Shown one piece after another: positions 57,558-64,000 of a stretch of 64,000 bases of DNA. The notes under the pieces were generated by a model. It saw nothing but the letters and a program-made list of their open reading frames with translations, did no database searches and had not been told where the DNA came from. The stretch's first letter is position 1. Each line of letters starts with the position of its first letter. The stretch is from Adiantum capillus-veneris (Eukaryota; Streptophyta; Polypodiopsida; Polypodiales; Pteridaceae), in contig CM043955.1 of NCBI GenBank assembly GCA_014529385.2, positions 139,799,108 to 139,863,107 of the forward strand. Direction: 5' to 3'. The position numbers and the translations under genes are program-made.

Positions 57558-59189
57558 TATGGTGACCGCGGAGAGCACGACGGCTTTGAGAGCTTCGAGG
57601 CGATAGCTCGCTCGCTCTCGACGGTAGAGAGATTAAGAAAGCTTGGAAGCTTTGTGAGAATGCAATGGGAGCTTGTGAGCTCAGTTGAGCGTGATGTATG
57701 CTCTTGTGGAAGCTCAGAAAGGAGTGTGGAAGACTGTGTGTAAGTAAAGGTGCTGCCCTAAAACTGTGTGCGCAGCAGCACTATTTTCAGATTCGTTTTT
57801 CTCCTTGTAGAATGCAGAATCTGAGAATTCTGTACATCAAGACCATCCGTTTTGACGTGGTCTACAACTTTGCAGAAGAATTTTTTTGTAAATTCCTTAT
57901 CGTTTTGCTGATATTCAGCTCAGACTTACTGTATACAGAAATTCCAGATTTTCTATTGTCGCATTGTGTGCGAGTTTGATGCACTTTTGGAACCACGGGA
58001 GATGCTTGAAGTTGAGTGCATAAATTCTGAGCTGAAGATGCAATTGCAGCTTGTGTTAATCTTGTGGTTTAAGGGTTTTTTGGTAGACTTGGGCAACGAA
58101 GTACGGAGGCGTTTACACACCATCGAGGCGGTCTCTTGAGAGACGCAATTTTTTGGAGCACACATGTGGAGCTTCTTTCATTGGTTTTCACAGGATACTT
58201 TAGCAGTGATTTTGTGCTTGGATTCATGGTCTTTGCGGATGGTTTGCATATGGTTATGGCACATGGTTGATGCCCATTATATATGCATTTTGGCGAGCAC
58301 TTTCAAGTGCCGGTAAGCTCTCTTGAGAGCATTGTTTTCGCATTGATCAAGTTTCTGGATTGCAAATCTTTTGGCGTTTGCTTATGCGCAATCACTCCGT
58401 TGATGTACGTTGAGTGCGGATTGCCATTGTATGTGAAAATGTGGAGCCATTTTGGCATTTCTACTCATTGGCATTGAGTAGTGTTATGGTTTATGGTAGA
58501 GATTGTACTTGAGTTTTTTGCTCAGTTTTCAAGGGAAATTCTGTCGGATTTTTCCGAGATTCTCGCCATTGTTTGTGATCGAGTGTTTACTCTCACTTTG
58601 ACAGGTTTTGTCAGTTTGTACACAGTTTTGTGTTTTTGTATCCACTCTCGCAAGAGTGAGGAGTTGTGTATCTTTCTTTGCTTGAGACAGTGGTTTGCTC
58701 TCAGGTGGGAGAGTCTTGTGATCTCGAGCATTGTTTGCCATAGTTTTGCAGAGCTTATACATGTATGTTGAGTGTAGCTTGATGCGCATTGATTAATCAT
58801 TGTATTGAGCTTGCAGGACAATGGTTATTTTGTGTTGACAGCCATTGTGCGTCGAAACTCTGGCGAAATTTTCCCAGGAGTTTTATGCGTATCATTTATG
58901 TGATCTAGGTAGAGATTGCGGGTTGCACTCAGCATTTGTGTGCGGTGTTCTCTGCAGGTGGGAGATTTGTGCGTATGTATGCATCGATACCGCACAGTGT
59001 GGGCTTGGTGATTAGCTCACAGATTGCAGTGTGATACTAGAGCATGTGAGGCTTGTATTGACATTGCGGGAGCTCTATTTTGGAGTGTGTCTCACAGGTT
59101 TTACATTGTGTTTCTGGCCATATTGGTAGACAGTTTCCAGGTGTTGTTGGTGAGGTGGTTTTGCTTTCTAGTTTGCTACATTGTGCTCA

Positions 59190-59389
59190 TGGCAGAGACA
59201 GGTGATCGATCAGATTGTGACCTCTCACAGATGCGCATGTTTGATGGGTCAGACTTTGCGGCATGGAGAGAGTGTATGCTTGACGCATTGACACAGCGAG
59301 GGTTGCATCGACCATTGAGTGGTGATGCAGGTAGACCTTCAAACATGTCTGACGATCAAAGGAAAAAATGCCACCAAAGAACAAGATGA
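59190..59389 (+). pseudogene. Ty1/copia Gag, N-terminal 66 codons
   Basis: MAETGDRSDCDLSQMRMFDGSDFAAWRECM resembles the start of copia Gag: F-[DN]-G-x-[DN]-F-x-x-W-x-x-x-M, then the LDALTQRGLHRPL helix. The frame closes after SDDQRKKCHQRTR, where an unrelated sequence begins. Confidence 0.7.
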
Positions 59390-59394
59390 TACCC

Positions 59395-59927
59395 GAGACC
59401 ACCAATCAGGTAAAGGCCAACCATGCTAATTACAGATATACGAAGTCACCGACCGCAATGAAAAGATCTAGGTTACCAAAACAAGGGAAACAAGTATGGC
59501 TGCGGAAGGATAGAAATGACATGGCAGACAAACAACAATGCAACAAAAGAATTCCAACGAAGTAGATAGTTCAACCAAAAACCAAGGGCATAAAACAGAT
59601 ATGGATCCCAAAGAAAATGCTTAGCCATAACCCAAATGTCACTCGCATTTGGATACCAAAACAAAAGCAAAAGGAACTCCCTTCAGTACAAGCAACAACG
59701 GAAGGCAGACAACTGCATTTAAAAAAGGAGAACAAACTTATGTGGATGCCAATCAATAACAAACCAGTGGCAACCAAGGAAGTACCAAAACATCTACAAA
59801 ACCGGCAGAAACAAAATACCAATGGAAAGCCAAGAATTTACGGCCCGCGGCCATTTCGGCCAAGCCAATCCTCGACCTACAAACAGCGTTGGCAAAGCAA
59901 TTGCCTTTTGCAAAAAAAAGATAATTA
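59395..59927 (+). pseudogene. Trp-Pro-Lys-rich tail fragment, possibly the 3' end of element 3 pol
   Basis: About 175 codons in one frame with a single TAG at 59563 (Gln-compatible). Spaced motifs VWLRK, IWIPK, IWIPK and LMWMP lie in a Lys/Gln/Asn-rich, low-complexity sequence. The only similar arrangement in the window is the tail after the second protease in element 2 (28147-29799). Position and strand would suit the displaced end of element 3, pushed 8.3 kb downstream by the later insertions. Trp-Val-Pro-Lys words also occur before the protease in some copia elements, so that reading stays open. Confidence 0.45.
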
Positions 59928-61769
59928 AGCAGCGAGCAGTAGAGTTATAGCTATTACTTGCAAAGAAAACAGGAAACCTCGACGGCGAATGCCAATAAGC
60001 ATCTTGCTTATTCCCTTCTCTTGCACAACATTAATTTTTCCATGCATTGACCGAGTATGCATAAAATAGGGCCACATTAATGAGCCAAGCATTATCACAA
60101 ATTTTTCAACCTTTGCACAGCACATGCTCCGAGGCGATACCTTGTCGTCCGGGAGGACTCCGGCTAGGGGGGGGGGGGGAGGCATTCTCAAATGCGGAAC
60201 CAATAGCAGAAAGAGCAAAAAAGGGCATGATTTTTGACTATTTTAAGGGTTGTTGTTTGATTGCGAAATTTTCTGGACTAACCCAAGTATATATTCCCTT
60301 ATACAACATGTATCTATATGTATATGGGGCCAAACGCCAAATCAAGCCCCTAGGTGTGTGTATATAAGTAGAAATAGCCATTTTTCGGGCAAAATAGTGG
60401 TAAAACGGAGAAATCCGGCCATAAAAATTGCATGTGAGTGTATATAATGTTTTGCGGTGATGTTTGTGATTTATTCTGATTTTTGGGGTTTTTCTGGGTT
60501 TGATTTGCTATTTTCCTTTTAATTTTGCTAATTTTTGGCAGAAAAACTCCAAAAATACAAAAAGCAGGTGAAAAACTGTCGTAATGGAAAAAAAAAAATA
60601 TGGGGATGATTAGTGACTATAGGACAACCTATGGAACAGTGGGGGTGCAATTATGAGACTGGAGCGGAAAGCGTGTTTTGGCCAGGTTTTGACCGAAATG
60701 CCAAATTTCTTATAAACAGAGCAAATGGAGTCCAAATCAAGAAATTTTTGAGCCTAAACCGCATCTCGCAGGAAGATAGGAGCACATGTCAAATTTCATG
60801 AAAAGTGGTTCGGGGACCTCCATTATAAGAAATTTTCACCTCATTCTCACTATTGACTTTGTGGAGAGAGCTTCTGCCACCTAGAGCGGACCGACCTTCC
60901 AGCAGCTTCTACGACGTACACGACTACCCGACGAGCTCCAGACATGAGAGGTAGGCTCACCACCTTGAGCTTTTCGCGCATGTTTGTCGTTTTGTCGCGA
61001 AAACTAGCGTAGGGGTCACACACAAAGCGGGCGGTAGAGACCTACAAGTAGAGACAGCGGCCTAATGGCTAACCCAAAAGCAACAATACTTCATCGGCAT
61101 CTTACCCTAGCTTAGGAGACCAATCCTGGATGTCCAAAGGCAGTAGAAAACCATCGGGAAAAACCCTAATTCCTAGAAACCCACAAGAGGCCACCAAATG
61201 GGAAATCGGCGAAACGGCGACCAAATGCTACCAAAATTCATGGGTAGGAGCATCTCGACATGCTCGACAAGTCTATGTGACCCGCATGACCAAAAAGCGA
61301 CCCGAGGCGGCACTAAACTTCAGAAACGGCATCAGACACACAAAGCGTCAAATTGCTCTTACGGCCAAACCGCAAGCTCATTTGCCACCAAACTTCACGA
61401 GCGGCTTTCCTAAACCATCAACAACCAAGTCCTATAGTGGTAGACCACCACAAATCATCAAAGGTATGTAAACGCAACCACGGGTGCTTCTAGAGCGACA
61501 AATTGCCAAATAAAGCTTCGGTGAAGCCAAAGTCAACAAAAACCATACGGCAAGGATCCCCAAGGGATCGGGAAGCTATGGAGACCAACATCAAGAAATT
61601 TCATCGCCAAAAAGCACTCCAAAAGTTAGAAAACGACTCGAAGGCTCTGAAGTCCACACACGGAGTTATTCTCTATCCATTTGACTTTTTTGTTGAAATT
61701 AGGCTTAAAACGGACTCACGGGGACCAAGGGCAGGCACTAGGAGCACCATCCATGAAAAAATCACCAGG
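59928..61769 (+). other. LTR-like and unassigned sequence with a G-rich tract
   Basis: Contains G12 and a following GAGGCA at about 60168-60186, possibly a polypurine tract, and a TATA-like run near 60290-60330. Two Lys/Arg-rich plus-strand frames (61130-61471, 61503-61847) are unrecognised. I cannot fix LTR ends or a primer-binding site here. Confidence 0.35.
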
Positions 61770-61793
61770 AGACATCCTACGCGTAGGATGTCT
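61770..61793. repeat. Palindrome copy 5, 24 bp perfect
   Basis: AG + ACATCCTACGCGTAGGATGT core + CT... matches copy 1 across 24 bp. Confidence 0.95.
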
Positions 61794-62054
61794 CAAGGAC
61801 ACTTCTGGGCACAAACTCCAACATTTTTCATCATACACATTTTCTAAATGACCTTCACATGCTATCCACCAAGTTTCATCACATTTGGACCAAAACTGAC
61901 CTCATATGCATGAAAAAACGCAAAGTTAGGGCATAGAGGCAATAATGGGCCATAAACCTACCAAATCTTGTCCAAATCACATGAAACTTGCACAACACAT
62001 TCACCAACACATCACCAACCAATCTGTGTGGTCAGAAGCAAAAATTGGTAAAGT

Positions 62055-62078
62055 AGACATCCTACGCGTAGGATGTCT
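62055..62078. repeat. Palindrome copy 6, 24 bp perfect
   Basis: Identical 24-bp dyad, 285 bp after copy 5. Confidence 0.95.
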
Positions 62079-62244
62079 ATTTGACTTTTTTGGCCTGCAG
62101 AGGATGTTTGTTCATTCCAGATCCAACCTCCTCATCACCAAGAGCTCATATATCAATTTTGCAGCCATTCTAATCATTTTTGACCCCCAACACCTTCAAG
62201 ATACACTTTTGAAGCCCAAAAACACCCCACATGCCCTTACAAGC

Positions 62245-62610
62245 ATCAATCCTTGTCCAAATCCAAATCCAAGAGCATAGCCATCTTCCATAGGCCAAGG
62301 ACTACCCACATAACGAATTTCATGTCATTTTGATGAAAAAGACATCCTACGCGTAGGATGTCTCTAGCATAATTTAGGTCTTCTGTGCAAAGAGTGACAT
62401 CATGGGAGCTAATACCATGGTGCAATGAGTTCATATACCAATTTTCAACCCATTTGGACATTAATTGCTACATATGATGGACTTTCTACCCAATTTGTGA
62501 CCTAAAGCCTGAATCAACCCAAAAATCCACTTTTTGATATCCAAATCCAAATCCATGCACATAGCCATGCTCCATGAGCCATGCACTACCAGCATGCCAA
62601 GTATGAACCA
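62245..62610 (+). repeat. Direct module repeat in the second palindrome leader
   Basis: About 62258-62312 and 62547-62601 share CCAAATCCAAATCCA, CATAGCCAT, TCCAT and GCACTACC-like words in the same order, about 288 bp apart. This is close to the 285-bp spacing of palindromes 5-7. Confidence 0.7.
62340..62363. repeat. Palindrome copy 7, 24 bp perfect
   Basis: Identical dyad, 285 bp after copy 6, preceded by CATTTTGATGAAAA as at copy 3. Confidence 0.95.
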
Positions 62611-62780
62611 ATTCTAAATGGAAAATTTTGGCCATATTTGCACTGTGAGCACATGCACAGCTTCATAAGTTCCTTTTAAGCTTTATTTTCAATTTTCAAG
62701 TCATTTGGATAGTTAAAACTCAATTTTGTAGCTAATATGGAAAAAACGCTAACTTCGGACTACTGAGTGCAACAAGATCT

Positions 62781-63313
62781 ATGGCAGCCGCGAAGTCACC
62801 GGCAAAGAAGAAAAGAATGACCATCAAGGATTACCTGGAAGAAGTAGAACCCTTCGTCATTCCAGAAGGAACACTAAAGCCCACCAGCACATGGATATAA
62901 GAAGATTTGTTAGAGTCCAACGACCTAAAGATCTACCAAGGAGTGTTCAAAGACACTGAAGGCAATGTCATTGAGCTACCAATGCTGCTACGAGAACTCA
63001 ATGAGTTCGTAAGAAGCAAGATGGCCGGGTACTTGGAGAGATTGATCTCCACAACTACTTTGAAGCAATACCGGCAGGGGTGGACGTAAAGAGAGTCTGG
63101 GAGTTTGTGACAACCATCAAAGAAGATGGAGTGTCCAAAGTAACAGATCTACAAGGCAGGCCAAAAATAGAAATAATCATCACTAAGCAGGTTGTAGCAG
63201 ATGCACTAGACCTCTCCAATAAGGGGGATAGTGTAACTAAAAGAAGGGATGAGGTCAAGGTGTACAATGAAAAGAAAGGAAACTACACCTTCGAAGATAT
63301 TGTTAGGAAATAA
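62781..63313 (+). pseudogene. Gag-like ORF behind the second palindrome leader, unrecognised
   Basis: ATG at 62781 gives MAAAKSPAKKKRMTIKDYLE. The frame is open to TAA at 62898 (Gln-compatible) and continues to about 63040. A frameshift then leads to IPAGVDVKRVWEFVTTIKEDG and FEDIVRK, ending at TAA 63311. About 175 residues, basic at the start and then mixed. I know no domain for it. Its position after a palindrome-bearing leader parallels gag of element 3, so I call it gag-like, but the sequences are not similar. Confidence 0.45.
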
Positions 63314-63385
63314 GACGTAGCTAAATAGATAATTGAGCAGATTACTTAATGGAGAGAGATAGATTTCACACACAAGAGATTATAG

Positions 63386-63388
<3 letters not shown>

Positions 63389-63422
<34 letters not shown>
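63389..63422. repeat. (AG)17 microsatellite
   Basis: Uninterrupted AG run within the LTR-like sequence. Confidence 0.9.
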
Positions 63423-63426
<4 letters not shown>

Positions 63427-63769
63427 CACGATATACGTGGTTCACCCAATGTGGGCTACGTCCACGGGAAAGCAGCCACTCAATGGCTTTAGCACTTCAA
63501 AAGAAGAAGTAGTTTACAAAGGGGTTAAACCCTTGATAGAGCTCCCGCCTTGCTTCACTCTCACCACCTCACACTCACCTTGTTGCATCAACTTCACACT
63601 ATGAAATGTGTGTAGAAATGGCCTCCTTTTATAGTTCTCAAGGGCTGCCCTCTCTTATGAGAGACAGCCATGTGTAGCCGCCCTTGTGCGAATAAGTCCA
63701 AATCGGACCCTCCAATCCGCCCATGTGTGGCCGCCCTTCAGAAGACAAGTCCGCTTTTGAATTCGGCCA

Positions 63770-63910
63770 CCGACCACCGGCCATTGACTTCCGACCACCG
63801 GCCAACCGACCGGTTGTTTTCCGACCACTTTCCGGCCATCGGCCATTGACTTCCGACCACCGGCCACCGACCAACTGATCGGTTGTTTTCCGACCACTTT
63901 TCGGCCGTCG
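63770..63910. repeat. GC-rich tandem duplication of a ~66-bp unit
   Basis: Two units, each running CGGCCATTGACTTCCGACCA ... GGTTGTTTTCCGACCACTTT, near 63777 and 63841, themselves built from shorter CCGACCACCGGCC words. Confidence 0.8.
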
Positions 63911-63944
63911 TCCGGCCGTAATATTCCGGCGAAAAAAAAAGTAT

Positions 63945-63962
63945 CGGGGGCCTTTGCCCCCG
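63945..63962. other. Perfect GC hairpin
   Basis: CGGGGGCCTTTGCCCCCG: 7-bp all-GC stem with a four-base loop, next to an A9 run. Function unknown. Confidence 0.7.
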
Positions 63963-64000
63963 AGGCTTCTAAAGTTTTCCCTGATTCTTGTCCGTGAAAA

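Larger units (their letters stand above)
57355..59392 (+). mobile_element. 5' part of a Ty1/copia element
   Basis: 189-bp LTR (57355-57543, TGTTGGGG to TTTCA), primer-binding site, leader of about 1.6 kb, and the start of gag. No protease, integrase or RT follows and no 3' LTR is seen, so the copy is truncated at about 59392. Confidence 0.75.
63330..64000 (-). repeat. LTR-like sequence, minus orientation, cut by the window end
   Basis: Includes TACGTGGTTCACCCAATGTG followed by GGCTACGTCCACGGG, a pair of words common in plant LTR/TRIM repeats, and a TATA-like word on the minus strand near 63632 (CTATAAAAGG). No coding region is seen. Confidence 0.5.

Noticed and set aside
60160-60200. Polypurine tract and LTR start after the G12 run
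   Set aside because: The next bases are TTCTC, not TG, and no matching second LTR was found, so I left the stretch unassigned.
42192-62363. CRISPR-like or satellite array made of the palindrome
   Set aside because: Spacing is 100 to 450 bp and uneven in the first cluster, copy number is low, and the sequence is eukaryotic.
63945-63962. Rho-independent terminator
   Set aside because: The stem-loop next to an A run looks like one, but this is plant nuclear DNA and no gene ends there.

Overview
The window is nuclear DNA of a land plant. The evidence is one spliced plant-type gene (a PX-domain protein with a Rubicon-homology zinc region, minus strand, about 7.3-10.0 kb), plant-style Ty3/gypsy, Ty1/copia and LINE retroelements, long (GT)n/(AT)n/(GA)n microsatellites, and no operon-like packing. 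A fern or other non-seed vascular plant is my guess from the element types, but nothing seen here proves it. Everything outside the PX gene is repeat-derived or unassigned.

Layout. 0-7.1 kb: two decayed LINE fragments in opposite orientation, a pair of ~226-bp copia-type LTRs facing each other as an inverted repeat, local tandem repeats, and a dead gypsy integrase. 7.3-10.0 kb: the PX gene, two visible exons, 880 codons, ending at a splice donor with no following exon found to its 3' side. 10.2-12.2 kb: a 32-base G run upstream of the gene and a Pif1-like helicase fragment. 12.3-25.5 kb: two inverted ~720-bp repeat arms carrying a reiterated 20-bp motif and enclosing gypsy element 1 (15.26-24.4 kb, plus strand). 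25.5-37.5 kb: gypsy element 2 (minus strand). It has a 608-bp 3' LTR, a truncated 5' LTR, gag with four zinc knuckles, pol, a second retropepsin after the integrase, and a further small ORF behind its own TATA box. 37.5-40.7 kb: a third copy of the repeat arm with an (AT)52 run, and a scrap of a plant aspartyl protease. 40.7-51.1 kb: gypsy element 3 (plus strand), whose long leader carries a perfect palindrome several times. 51.1-57.35 kb: a non-autonomous LTR element present as LTR-internal-LTR-internal-LTR-internal, breaking the integrase of element 3. 57.35-59.4 kb: the 5' part of a Ty1/copia element. 59.4-64 kb: a W-x-P-K-rich tail fragment, a second leader with the same palindrome in front of a gag-like ORF, and an LTR-like GC-rich end.

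The gypsy elements share a plan (gag, retropepsin, reverse transcriptase, RNase H, integrase) with departures. The gag-side protease active sites read DGGS, DGGA and DNGA instead of DTG/DSG. Element 2 carries a second, canonical DTGA protease after the integrase. Element 3 carries two diverged copies of the integrase zinc-binding region. Elements 1 and 2 have extra coding sequence after pol. None of the three is intact. Most premature stops lie in an otherwise open frame and could each come from one C-to-T change in a Gln or Arg codon. The most unusual signal is a 20-24 bp perfect palindrome (core ACATCCTACGCGTAGGATGT), seen seven times in two leader regions about 19 kb apart whose surrounding sequence has largely diverged.
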